Below, piece by piece: positions 1-11,836 of a DNA stretch of 64,000 nucleotides; position 1 is the first letter of the stretch; every line of letters starts with the position of its first letter. This DNA is from Pontederia crassipes. Lineage: Eukaryota; Streptophyta; Magnoliopsida; Commelinales; Pontederiaceae. A program made the position numbers and the translations under genes. The notes beneath the pieces are model-generated. The model saw only the letters and a list, made by a program, of their open reading frames with translations. It did not search any database and was not told the origin of the DNA. Location of the stretch: NCBI GenBank assembly GCA_030549335.1, contig CM060188.1, positions 71,826,696 through 71,890,695 on the forward strand, in the 5' to 3' direction.

Positions 1-2714
1 TCCTTGTACACTACTTCCTTCAACATTGGCTTAAGTCTCCTCTGAAATTGGGTTACAATTTTGCTGTTTTCTTCCATCAAAATCTTGTGCATGCAGATAG
101 AAGGGGAAATTTCCTTGATATTTGTTATGCTCCAAGCGATAGCCTTTCTGTGTTTGCGGAGTACTTCAAGTAACATGTTCTCCATTTCTTCTGTCAATGA
201 TGAAGACACAATTACAGGGAACTTATTAGTGTCTAAAAAACAATATTTAAGATGCACAGGTAAGGTTTTGAGTTCTGGAATAGGGGGTGGTAAATCTCCT
301 TCTTCTGACTCCTCTATACTAGAATCTTCATTCATTAATTCTTCCTCCAATTCCTCATTTTTAGCATCCTTCATTTGGGTCTCCACTATTTCATCGATAT
401 TGTCCCTGCCATGTGCATAAAAAATATCAATTGCAAAACAAGAAGAATTATCAATCGGATATTTCAAAACTTGTCCAATATTGAATGATAAGTCTGCGTC
501 ATTTATTCTTAATGTTATTTTTCCTTGTTGAACATCAATTAACATTCTTCCCGTGGCCAGAAATGGTCTGCCCAAGATTAATGGAGGCTCCTTTTCAGTC
601 TGCATATCAAGAACGACAAAGTCAGCAGGAAATATGAATTTGTCAACCCTTACTAGTACATCATCTAATAATCATTTGGGTTGCTTTATTGATTGATCGG
701 CTAGTTGAAGGAGAACTCTCATTTCTCTAAGTTGACTTGTGCCTAACTTCAAAAATATTGAATATGGCATCAAATTAATGATGGCACCTAAGTCACATAG
801 AGCGTTAGCACAAAAGAAATTTCCAATTGAGCATGGAATTGTGAAACTCCCTGGATCCTTCAATTTCTGAGGAAGATCTTGTTGATTTATAGCACAACAA
901 CTGGATGAAAGTTTTACCAGTCCAGATTCTTCTATCTTCCTCTTGTTGGTCAGGATGTCCTTCAAGAACTTAGCATAAATTGACATCTGCAAAATGGCTT
1001 CGGAAAATGGAATATTAATATGCAATTGTTTTAAAATTTCCAAGAACCTAGCAAATTGTTTATCTAATTTCTCCCTTTGATATTTCTATGGGTAAGAGAG
1101 TTTTCAAATTCTTTCATCTTCAGGCTTTTCTTGAAGCTTATCCTCTTTAGATGGTGCAGTGTTGTTTTGTATTTCTTCTTTTTCAACTTTTTCTTCCTGC
1201 AAAGGTGTCTCTGCTTCAGGAATTTTTGGACCTTCTAGCTGAAGTCCACTTCTCAGAACGATTGCATTTGCTTGCTCTTTCGGATTTTTCTCTGTGTTAC
1301 TAGGCAAGCTTCCTGGCTGTCTCCCAGATATCATGTTTGCCAGTTGACCAATCTGAGTTTTCAAATTTCTGATTGATGCATCCTGATTGGTGAACTTAGT
1401 CTTAACAGTTGTAATAAACTTTGATAAAACATCCTCTATGCTAGTCTTAGGTTCAAGACGAGGGTGATAAACGGGAGGTTGTGCTGGACCTCTATTGTTC
1501 ACCCATGAATAATTCGGAGGATTCCTCAACCCAGTGTTGTATGGATTGCTCCACACATTGTTTCTGAAAGCATTATTGGAGACATAATTAGCATCCTCAA
1601 AATTCTGTTGTTGAAAATTCATACCTGCTTGGCATTCATGATTAGGATGCCCTCCTTCACACATATCACAGATGATGTTTGAGATTTTGTTGATAGACTT
1701 TTGCGTCATTAGCATGTCCATTTTCCTTGCTAGGGCATCTAGTTGAGCTTGAATATGGCTTGCATTATCTATCTGATGAAATCCAGCTTTTTTTACTTTT
1801 GCATTTTGCCAACTGTTCAAGGCAAGTTTATCAAACAACCTATAAAGATCTTCAGGAGATCTGTCCACAATGGTCCCTCCAGCAGCAATATCAATCTTGT
1901 CCTTTATCTCAGCAGTCGCCCCATTATAGAAGTACTGAATTTGCTGGTACAGGGGAATGTTATGAATTGGGACCTAGCTGACTAGATCCTTGAATCTGTC
2001 CCAAGCTTCATGCATAGTTTTCAGTTTCCTGCTGAAAGAAAGAAGAGACTTCAGATAAACATCTAGCAGCTTTTTGGGGGGGACAATATTTATTAAGAAA
2101 CGCTTGTCGCATATCATCCCAAGTTCTTATGGTGCCTACAGGTAATGTAGCAAGTCACGTATAGGCTTTTCCTCTCAAAGAGAAAGGAAAAAGTCTTAAC
2201 CAGACTGCATCATCAGTTACTCCTTCAAATTTAAATGTTGAGCATAATTGAATGAACTTTGTGATATGGTTAAATGGTCTTCATCTCGATCTCCTCCAAA
2301 GTTCGTATTTGATATCATTTGAATCGTGCCCTGTTGAATTTGGAAATTGTTAGCACCAATTTCAGGAAGTGCAATACTCCCTCTTTCCTCGATCAGTGGA
2401 CCCATAGTGTAGTCTCTCATAGTTCTGTATGCAGGCGGAAGTGGTTGGTTCTCAATTTGCCTCTGTTGATCTGCCATCTTAACAATAGTGGAAATCTTCT
2501 TCTTCAGTTGTCTGGCAGTTCTCTCTATTCCAGGATCAAACACTAGTGGGCGTCCTGAACTTCGTGTATTATGCCTATGTTCCAAGGCACTAGTGTTAGA
2601 ATCCTCCAGGATGTGTGGATTATGAACTCTTCAATTCCTGCAACCACACCAATACAAATGAATGGTAATAATTCTCAAATTAATAAGCAAGATAAGAAAT
2701 TAAATATTAACTAG

Positions 2715-2732
2715 TCCCCAGCAACAGCGCCA
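2715..2732 (-). other. Primer-binding site, tRNA-Asp type
   Basis: On the minus strand this reads TGGCGCTGTTGCTGGGGA. That is nearly complementary to the 3' end of plant tRNA-Asp, the primer known for Athila-type elements. It sits six bases inside the LTR edge at 2739. Confidence 0.75.
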
Positions 2733-2738
2733 AAAACT

Positions 2739-4183
2739 TGATGCGAACTTAGAAACACTAGCAAACGCACTAATCGTTCAAGTAATAAAATGATGAGTAT
2801 AAAGTATCCTTCCCACGAGGACAAGAAATAATTAATAACTTCTCTTACTTATAACTTGAGAAAAGATAAATAGATTGTTTAATGTGAAAATAAGATGAAT
2901 AAATAATAAAAATATAAGACTACGATCAATGGAGTTTAAAAGTATAGATTTGATGAATAGGACTTATCTTGATTAATACCACTACTCACATATGAATTCT
3001 AGACAAAAGATGATGAATTAATAAAGTAAAATTCTCAATTTGATTTAATCGATATTTTAGGCTTTAAACCCTATTTTGAGATCAATAAAAGAGAGTAATC
3101 TTTTCAGTTTTTAATCTAATCTATTCAATCTCAAAACGCATTCAACTGGAATATAAAGTTAAGGGTTTTCTCAAGTCACCTTAACAACAACACAATTGGG
3201 TTTCTTGCGATTTCCCCAATTATGACATGTAAGAGAAAAATCAGAGAAAAACTCTAGAGAATCTAAAAACTTCTTTTCAGATAATCAAAAGATTCAAAAG
3301 AATAAATCTCAGGTAACAATTAATCAAATCTTCAAACATGCTATTCATCCATCAACTAATTGTACAAAGAATTCATAAAGAATAGGGTACAATCAAGAAA
3401 ATCCTAAAGAACTACTCTAATAAACTAGAGTACATCAATCTAAATATTGTTTCAGGAAAAGAAAAGAGAACAAGAAAAACTACTCCTAATTCTACCATCC
3501 TCTCTCGAGTTTCCGGCAGAACTTCGTTGTAGCCTCTGGATCTCCTTCACCAAGCCTTCAACCTCTGAATTATGCCCTCCAAAGATGATCTTCCAATTGA
3601 TTTGGGGTCTTCTTAAATAGTTTTTCCCGTAACATGGCTCAACAACCCGAAATCTTATAAAAAAGATGGATACAAATAACTTAAAACTGCCTAACGGAAC
3701 CGCCGTCACGGCCGTGAAGATCAAGTCGCACGGCCGTGACAGAACATCAATTTCTGGTCTTTCGCAGCACGGCCGTAATGACATACCGCACGGCCGTGAC
3801 AGAATGTCAGTTAGCCTTCGATTTGTACGGTCGTGATCATTTCTGCACGGGCGTGACAGAACGAAAGTTCCAAGCCTCCGATTTGTATGGCCGTGAAATT
3901 CATCGGCACGGTCGTGACAGAAAGATTGAATTTCGCTCTTCATTGCACGAGCGTGACATCTATTGGCACGGCCGTGCCAGATGCAAAAAGTTGTTTTCCA
4001 TAGCTTTTCCGTCCAAATTCCAACGTACTTCCATTCCCTGTCACAAATTCAATCAAGCCTAGGTAGAAGTCAATCTTTTGGGAATTTCTCTATATTTATA
4101 CTACTTTTTCCACTTTAAATCATGAAACATTCTTAAAGTTATAATAAATTGGCCTAACAATTATGCATGAATTCTATGCATCA
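2739..4183 (-). repeat. 5' LTR of the left-edge Tat/Athila-lineage element
   Basis: The LTR is bounded by TGATGC at 2739 and GCATCA at 4183 (TG...CA), about 1445 bp. The primer site lies just outside its right end in element sense. It carries an array of ten CACGGCCGTG-like palindromes at 3707-3976. The fragments at 4184-5271, 6220-7132, 40531-41861 and 46188-47454 are divergent relatives of this LTR. Confidence 0.8.
3707..3976. repeat. Array of ten CACGGCCGTG-like palindromic boxes with alternating 21/39-bp spacing
   Basis: Box starts are 3707, 3729, 3768, 3789, 3826, 3846, 3886, 3907, 3946 and 3967. Successive distances are 22, 39, 21, 37, 20, 40, 21, 39 and 21 bp, so the unit is a pair about 21 bp apart repeated every 58-61 bp. 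The boxes are conserved (CACGGCCGTG with one to three changes). Between pairs only a short flank (ACAGAA) after the second box is kept. The function is unknown. Possible readings are a decayed 60-bp tandem repeat or a clustered binding site inside the LTR. Confidence 0.85.
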
Positions 4184-7132
4184 GACACCAATTATTTCCA
4201 CTAAATGTAATGAATTTTCTCAACTTAGAATTAATTGAATCAATAATAAAGTGAATTTCCAAAATCAGTTAACCAATGTTTCAGGCTTTAACTACTATCT
4301 TATGAATAATTAGAGTAAAACAATCATTTCAGTTTTTAATTTACTCAATTAAATCATAAGATGCATTAAAATGGAATTAATATTAAAAGCTTTCTCAAGT
4401 CACCTTAATAACTACACAAATTAGGTCTCTTGCGATTTCCTTAATTGTGACATGCAATAAATAAGATCAATCCTAGAAACTATCACGAAAATAATCGTTT
4501 CTTCTCAGATAGCAATCAGATAACAAATCATGGAATCAAAGAAAAGCATTAAACATGAAATTGCAATTCTATTAAATATTCAAACCAAACTAATATTAAG
4601 AAGAATCCAATACATAACTAATGTCAAACTAGGATGACCCTAATAAAGAAATAAATCTGCTAAAATCAACATCAAATCTAGAATAAAAATGTAGGGAAAA
4701 GAAAACAAAAACTCTAGCGTAGACTAAGCGCGTCCTCTCTCGAGTTTCCGGCAGAGCTTTGTTGTTATCCTCGCACTTCTCCTATTTCTAGAATTCAAAA
4801 CTATGCTCCAGAGATGCTTTTCCAAGTTCTCTTCTGCATCATTTTATAGGTTTTTTCTTATCCCCTAAGGAAAGAAATCGAAAATATATTCAAAAAGTGG
4901 ATAAAAATAACTTTAAAATGGCCTAACCGACCGTTGTCACGGCCGTAATAGAAGGCTGTCAAGACTGAAAAATAAATTTTTTGCTGAAAAATGTCTCTGT
5001 CACGGCAAATTTTTGAGTGCAATATCTTTCTGTCACGGATATGAAAAGAAATGTCACGGCCGTGACAATCTTCTGAGCTGTTTTAGGCATTTTCTTTCTT
5101 TGATTTCGACGTTTTCTCATATCGTGCCACGAATAATTTTCAGACTTAGGTAGAAATCAAATCTAAAGGAAATTATATGAAAACAAATCAAAACTCCTCT
5201 TTTCTAAATATAAAAACATTCTAAAATGCTAATCAAATGACCTAAACTAATGCATGATTTTTTATGCATCAAATACCCTCAAGCTTAATATTTTGCTTGT
5301 CCTCAAGCAAATTTCAGATAAGACATAGGACTCAAATACAAAACCAATACTTTTCTCCCACTGTTCTTTTACATGACCATCACCAGAGTATCTGTTCTCA
5401 ACCAATACCCAGCCTTGCAGAATTCTTAGCATTCAAATATGTCTTTCTTGCATATTTACAAATAATATTAGTCAATCTCATAAGAGTATCAATATTGCAA
5501 CATAAGTTTTAAGGAGCTTATTTTCATACTATTATCATTTTACATTTCAGCATTAAGAAATTTTTTTTTCATTTTTTTAGAATTTAGAAACCCTCCATAT
5601 TGCACAAAATGGTCTATGTAATGGGCTTTCGACCGACGGATCCCAGAGCAGATGCCCTTAGGTCGCCAGGCAAGAATCCCATACGGATTTAATCACCCGG
5701 ACACACCAATATTCCAGAAGGTACTTTATACTTTTTACTTAACTGTTGGGGCTCAACTAGCCCTCTTTTCATCTTTATTTTTGCATTACAATTGTATAGC
5801 ATAATTATAAGCTCCAAAAAGCCTTAATATATTCAATAAAGATGCAATTATAATAAAGACTTAATAGAGAAATTAATCATTTAAAAGCTACTCCTTCTAC
5901 TTAGCAATAAACTCAATCAAAATCTCAATACTTTGGTGATACATGATAAAAAGAAACAATGATTGAATTTCATAAGTTAAGGGATGTTTTAAAAATAAAC
6001 TTAAAAGACAATAAAATAGTAAACAACGACAAATGAGATGGCATAAACTTTTTTTAAAATAAATTCAAAATTAGATGCATGTCAAACAAAATAAGATGAT
6101 CGTCTTAAAATGTCAAAAATAGACATGCCATGCGAATGAAATAAGATGTTATTATTCTCAGATTTATTCCTTTATTAGGGTCATCTTAGTTGAATCCTAT
6201 TTATATTTTGCCAAAAACTTGATGCGTGTAGAATTGATAGCAAACACTAACAAGTACACTAGGCGTTCAAGTAATAAAGAGAATGAGTAGAGTTATTATT
6301 CCCACAAAGACGGTTAATGACTTAGAAATATATGATTTCAAATGTGAATAATAAGAAAATAATAAAAACAAAGGAAATGATCACCTGAAGAAATAATGAT
6401 TTGATTATTAAGGCACCTAATTATCACCACTAGAATATAATGAATTTTCTCAACTTAGAATTAGTTGAATCAATAACAAAGTGAATTTGCAAAATTAGTT
6501 AACCAATGTTTAAGGCTTTAACTACTATCTTATGAATAATTAGAATAAATCAATCCTTTCAATTTTTAATTTACTCAATTAAATCATAAGATGCATTAAA
6601 ACGGAATTAATATTAAGGGCTTTCTCAAATCACCTTAATAACTACACAAATTAGGTCTCTTGCGATTTTCCTAATTGTGGCATACAATAAATAAGATCAA
6701 TCCTAGAAACTATTATAAAAATAATAACTTCTTCTCAGATAGCAATCAAACCAAAAATCATGGAATCAAAGGAAAGCATTAAACCTGAAATTGCAATGCT
6801 ATTAAAGTTTCAAATCAAATTAATATTAAGAAAAATCCAATACATAAATAAGGTTAAAAGGATGACTCTAATAAATAAATAAATATGCTAAAATCAACAT
6901 CAAATTTGGAATAAAAATGTAAGGAAAAGAAAACAAAATTCTAGCATAAGCTAAGCGCTTCCTCTCTCGAGTTTCCGGCAGAGCTTTGCTGTTGTCCTCG
7001 CATTTCTCCTCTTTCTAGGCTTCAAACTATGCTCCAGAGATGCTTTTCCAGGTTCTCTTCTGCATCCTTTTATAGGTTTTTTCTTATCCCCCAAGGAAAA
7101 AAATCGAAAATATATTCAAAAAGTGGATAAAA
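4184..7132 (-). mobile_element. Shrunken Tat-lineage LTR element, with partial LTRs at 4184-5271 and 6220-7132
   Basis: The 4184-5271 fragment ends in ATGCATCA, next to a polypurine-side sequence (reverse complement TTGAGGACAAGCAAAATATT, 5280-5310) that is also found before the right LTR at 46188. The second fragment starts TGATGCG at 6220, beside a primer-site remnant CCAAAAACT. The two share long blocks (for example 4420-4520 and 6640-6740). The interior is under 1 kb and non-coding, and it matches the 3' internal region at about 45380-46187 in reverse. A short LTR piece at about 6155-6205 is in the opposite orientation, so the copy has been rearranged. It is broken and old. Confidence 0.75.
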
Positions 7133-9110
7133 ATGGGAAGACCAAGTTATTCCAATCGCCATACATTTTCTAGCTTGTGTCCTAAGATTGAAATTTGCAT
7201 ACAAGAATTAACTTTTCAAGAGGAATTTTTTGGATTGCCATTAGAAGGAACTGGTGTGGTTTTGGGGGTACAGTGGTTGCAGAAAATAGGACCTGTTACT
7301 ATGGATTATAATAATCTCTCAATGGGATTCACATGGCAGCAGCAACATGTAATATTAAAGGGAATGAACAAATTAAGTCCTGAAGGGGTCACTGTTCATC
7401 AACTGAAGAAAATGATCACTGCTAGTGATATAATGACTTATTGGCATCTTACAATGAGTAAGGAAGATGAAGTCAACAATGCCCAAGGTGAACAGGAAAT
7501 GATAGATAAGGTTCTCAGTCAATTTGAATCTATTTTCTCTGAGCCAACTTCTTTACCTCCTTTTAGAGAAACACAACACTATATTCATTTGCTTCCTGGC
7601 ACTAAACCTGTAAATGTAAGGCCCTACAGATATCCTCGTTTTCAGAAAACTGAAATTGAGAAGTTAGTGAAGGAGATGTTGGAGCAAGGAATAATTCAAC
7701 ATAGCTCTAGTCCTTTTTCTTCACCAGTACTGTTAGTTAAAAAAAAGGATGGAACCTGGAGGTTTTGTGTGGACTATAGAGCATTAAATTGTGTTACCAT
7801 TAAAGATAAATTCCCTATTCCAACTATTGATGAGTTGTTAGATGAACTACATGGCGCAACGATATTCTCAAAATTGGATCTAAGGGCTGGATATCATCAA
7901 ATTCGAATGAGTCAAATGGATGTGCATAAAATTGCCTTTAGGACACATGAAGGGCATTATGAATTTTTGGTAATGCCATTTGGTCTTACAAATGCACCAG
8001 CAACTTTTCAAGATGTTATGAATAGACTATTTGGTCCATACTTAAGAAGGTTCGTGATAGTATTTTTTGATGATATCTTGATATATAGCCAAAGTTTGGA
8101 AGTTCACTCGCATCATTTACATGTTGCCTTAAAATGTTTGCAAGACAACAATTTTTACCTAAAGAAAAGCAAATGCAGTTTTGCTCAAAAGAGAATTGAG
8201 TACTTGGGACATATAGTATCTGATCGAGGTGTGGGGCCAGATGAGAAGAAAATAGCAGCAGTTCAAGATTGGCCTCAACCAACAACCTTAAAGCAATTAA
8301 GAGCATTTTTGGGATTAGCAGGATACTATAGAAGATTTGTAAAAGGTTATGCAAGTATAGCTAGCCCTTTAACTGACTTTTTGAAGGACTCCTTCAATTG
8401 GTCAGAAGCAGCTACAAAGGCATTCAACACTCTCAAGGAATCTTTAGTCTCAGCTCCTACTTTAATGTTACCTGATTTTTCTAAAGAATTTGTGGTGGAA
8501 ACTGATGCATCTGGTATGGGAATTGGTGTTGTGCTTTTACAAAATAATCATCCAATTTGTTATTACAGTAAGAAGCTATCTCAGACTATGCAAAGGGCTT
8601 CAGTTTATGTAAGAGAATTGTATGCCATTGTAGAAGCTATCAAAAAATGGAGACAATATTTGTTGGGGCATCATTTCACTATCAGAACTGACCATCAAAG
8701 CTTAAAGGAATTATTAACTCAAGTGATTCAAACTCCAGATCAACAAAAATATGTGTCTAAACTATTGGGATATGACTATACAGTGGTATATAAGCCTGGA
8801 GTGGACAATAGGGTGGCAGATGCATTGTCAAGATCCCCAGATCCTGTGAGACTCTTTTGTTGCCTAACTATGCCAATTTTTAAAGTCATTGATCAAATTA
8901 AGAAGGATTGCATTGATATTCCTCAGTGGCAACAACTTTACAAACAAATACAAAATGGAGAAAAGGAAGGCACATATTGGATGGCTAAAGATGGTCTTAT
9001 ATATAAAAAAGGAAAAATATTTTTGTTTTCTAGTTCCCCAATAATTTCTCTATTACTAAAGGAGTTTCATGAATCTTTTGTTGGAGGACATTTGGGGGTG
9101 CTAAAGACAT

Positions 9111-10160
9111 ATAAAAGATTATGCGCAGAATTTTATTGGGATGGCATTAAGAAATCTATAGAAGATTTTATCAGAAATTGTAGTGTGTGCCAGAAAGTCA
9201 AATATTGTACAACACAACCTGTTGGATTGTTGCAGCCTTTGCCTATTCCAGAGAGAGTGTGGGAAGATATTTCCATGGACTTTGTAACTTCCCTACCAGT
9301 TTCTCAAGGAAATACTGTGGTACTAGTTGTGGTGGATAGGCTATCTAAATATTGTCATTTTGGTCCTTTGTCAACACATTATACTGCTGCAAAAGTTGCA
9401 CGATTATTTGTAACTTTGATAGTCAGGTTACATGGTTTTCCACGGACTATAGTGTCTGATAGAGATGTAGTTTTCATGAGTGCTTTTTGGAAGGAACTAT
9501 TTAGTTTAAGTAACACTAAACTAAATATGAGTTCTGCTTATCATCCCCAATCCGATGGACAGACTGAGGTGGTTAATAGATGCTTGCAGCAGTACCTAAG
9601 GAGCTTTGCTATGGACAAACCTAATACATGGGTTAATAAAAGATTATGCGCAGAATTTTATTTGGATAGCATTAAGAAATCTGTAGAAGATTTTATCAGA
9701 AATTGTAGTGTGTGCCAGAAAGTCAAATATTGTACAACACAACCTGTTGGATTGTTGCAGCCTTTGCCTATTCCAGAGAGAGTGTGGGAAGATATTTCCA
9801 TGGACTTTGTAACTTCCCTACCAGTTTCTCAAGGAAATACTGTGGTACTAGTTGTGGTGGATAGGCTATCTAAATATTGTCATTTTGGTCCTTTGCCAAC
9901 ACATTATACTGCTGCAAAAGTTGCACGATTATTTGTAACTTTGATAGTCAGGTTACATGGTTTTCCACGGACTATAGTGTCTGATAGAGATGCAGTTTTC
10001 ATGAGTGCTTTTTGGAAGGAACTATTTAGTTTAAGTAACACTAAATTAAATATGAGTTCTGCTTATCATCCCCAATCCGATGGACAGACTGAGGTGGTTA
10101 ATAGATGCTTGCAGCAGTACCTAAGGAGCTTTGCTATGGACAAACCTAATACATGGGTTA
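9111..10160 (+). repeat. Two tandem near-identical 525-bp copies within integrase
   Basis: The stretch beginning ATAAAAGATTATGCGC at 9111 recurs at 9636, offset by 525 bp (175 codons). Reading the two copies side by side shows only about six to eight base differences. It covers the integrase zinc region and much of the catalytic core. The surrounding reading frame passes through both copies. The low divergence suggests a duplication younger than the element's arrival, or an assembly artefact. Confidence 0.85.
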
Positions 10161-10862
10161 CCTTTTTACCATGGGCAGAGTATTCATTTAATACCTCTTA
10201 CCATACAAGTTCCAAGTTAACACCTTTTGAAGTGGTGTATGGTCGACAACCTCCTACAATTCTTGCTTATGTTAAAGATCAAGCTCATGTGGAAGCTGTG
10301 GATATGGAACTGAGAGAAAGTGATGATGTCTTGAAACTTTTAAAGAAAAATCTAGTTCGAGTCCAACAGAGGATGAAGACTTTAGCTGATCAACACAGAG
10401 TTGTTAAAACATTTGAAGTGGGAGATTTGGTTTTTGTTAAACTCCAACCATATAAACAGGGTTCATTAGCACAGAGGAGCTCTCACAAACTTTCTCCTAA
10501 ATTTTATGGCCCCTTTCCTATCTCTAAACGCATAGGTTCAATGGCTTATGAGTTGTCTTTGCCTCGTTCCTCTAAACTCCATCCTATTTTTCATGTTTCT
10601 AAGTTGAAAAAGGCTCATGGTATTATGGAGCCATCTGTGGATCTACCCGAGGAAATTGCATTGATGGTCCTATCGTGGTTCCAGTGGCCATATTATCTTC
10701 TAGAGTTATCCAACGACAGGGAAATCTTGTTGAGCAAGTTCTCATTCAATGGGAAGGGCAAAACTTAGAAGATGCTACTTGGGAGGATCGCTCTAGGTTG
10801 CAAAAGAAATTTCCTGACTTGTGTCTCGAGGACGAGGTGGATTCTCTAAAGAGGGAGGGAGA

Positions 10863-11362
10863 TGTTATGTCTCGGAAGCTACCAACTAGAGAGAAGAAGC
10901 TACCAGTTAGAGAGAAGAAGAGGCCTCACTACTTGCAAGATTATGTAGCAAAATAAATAAGAGCCCAGATACAATTGTTAAGCAATGTCATACGTAGACA
11001 GTGTAGACAACATTTAGTTAGTTACATGTACTGTGGGGAACATTTTAGCAACATTCAGTTACATGTACTATGAGGAACATTTTAACAGAGGAGAAATGAA
11101 ATAAAAAGGGAAAGGAGGCGGGAGATGCCTGGTTGGTTTTTGGCTAACAGGAACGTCTCTCTCTCTTTCTTGGAGTTCATGGTACTCGAAACCATCTTCT
11201 TTTCCTTTTTCTTCTTCATTTCATGTTGGTGTAGAGTCTTCGTGAGTTGGTGATGCTGCTGTGGCCATCAAGACTCATCCTCCATGCATAATCTCAACCA
11301 GGAGCATCATCTTCGTCAGCAACAAAGAAACCTAGATCTGGTGTATTTGAGGCTTTCGAACA
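10863..11362 (+). repeat. 3' LTR of the chromovirus fragment
   Basis: The purine-rich tract AAAGAGGGAGGGAGA immediately precedes TGTTATGTCTCGG at 10863. The proposed right end is CGAACA at 11362, giving TGTT...AACA ends and about 500 bp. The right end is an inference, because the partner LTR is missing and cannot be used to fix it. Confidence 0.55.
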
Positions 11363-11836
11363 TTATAAAAGGGAGAGATTTAGGTGGCTGTCATATATTG
11401 TGAATTGTCGGTGGGCTGCAGGCTAAGTTGGATTTGGCTGAGAGATCCAAGGCCTAACACATCGCCCCTGTCGCATGCGATGGTGGAGGAGTAGAGTGGA
11501 AGGCGGCAATCGGGGGCATTCGACGACGGGCGGCAATCGGGGGCATTCGACGATGGGTGCATCACGACGGTTGAGGGGGTCCTAAACCATGATGGTGCAG
11601 GGGACAGTGGTGCAGGCAGTGACAAGGAGCATGTAGGGAAAATAATGTTGAAAACCAACGATTTATTTGTCTATTTCGATATGTCATTCCTTCAATATCA
11701 AACAGTAATGTAAATAGGAAGGAGCGTCCGACAGGGAGGATGCCCTATTTTTTGTTAGAGATCAATGCTTTGGCTAAATAATTAAATCCATATGGCGTAT
11801 GCTTTCATGCCATCCATATGCAAGAAAATTAACTAG
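11363..11836. other. Unclassified spacer with a 27-bp tandem duplication
   Basis: This is a locally GC-rich stretch. A unit beginning GGCGGCAATCGGGGGCATTC occurs twice in a row at about 11500-11555. No gene is supported. The long minus-strand frame here is probably a by-product of the base composition. Confidence 0.4.

Larger units (their letters stand above)
1..4183 (-). mobile_element. Ty3/Gypsy LTR retrotransposon, Tat/Athila lineage, 5' half (continues past left edge)
   Basis: Read on the minus strand, the order is 5' LTR (4183 to 2739), primer site, gag (about 2600 to 1104), then retropepsin and the start of reverse transcriptase running off the left edge. The gag part shows the plant-type pattern around QFCSTTIQ-like and NFGGDRDEDH segments and a degenerate zinc knuckle (CDMCEGGHPNHEC). 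The protease part shows KLKDPGSFTIPC and ALCDLGA, typical of Tat/Athila elements. The frame is interrupted several times, so this copy is broken. It lies flush in front of a related LTR fragment at 4184, which suggests that it inserted into that older element. Family identification comes from recalled motifs, not a search. Confidence 0.85.
7133..11362 (+). mobile_element. Chromovirus (Ty3/Gypsy) pol fragment with 3' LTR
   Basis: A long frame (7133-10768) continues in an overlapping frame to 10956. Domains in order are the end of the aspartic protease, reverse transcriptase (WRFCVDYRALN, FFDDILIYS), RNase H (ETDASGMGIGVVL, TDHQSLKELL), integrase (zinc region with CSVCQ, then SMDFVTSLP, SDRD and SAYHPQSDGQTE) and a C-terminal chromodomain (IQWEGQNLEDATWED). 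The chromodomain and the short LTR point to a Reina- or Galadriel-type chromovirus. Gag and the 5' LTR are absent, and the left end abuts an unrelated LTR at 7132. The integrase part contains a direct duplication of about 0.5 kb. The copy is broken, but its coding stretch is the least decayed of the retroelements here. Confidence 0.9.

Noticed and set aside
8016-8354. Minus-strand frame within the chromovirus pol region
   Set aside because: It is opposite a well-identified reverse transcriptase frame and has no domain of its own.
11380-11658. Minus-strand frame rich in Ser and Pro
   Set aside because: It overlaps a 27-bp tandem duplication and GC-rich sequence, and no recognisable protein segment is present.
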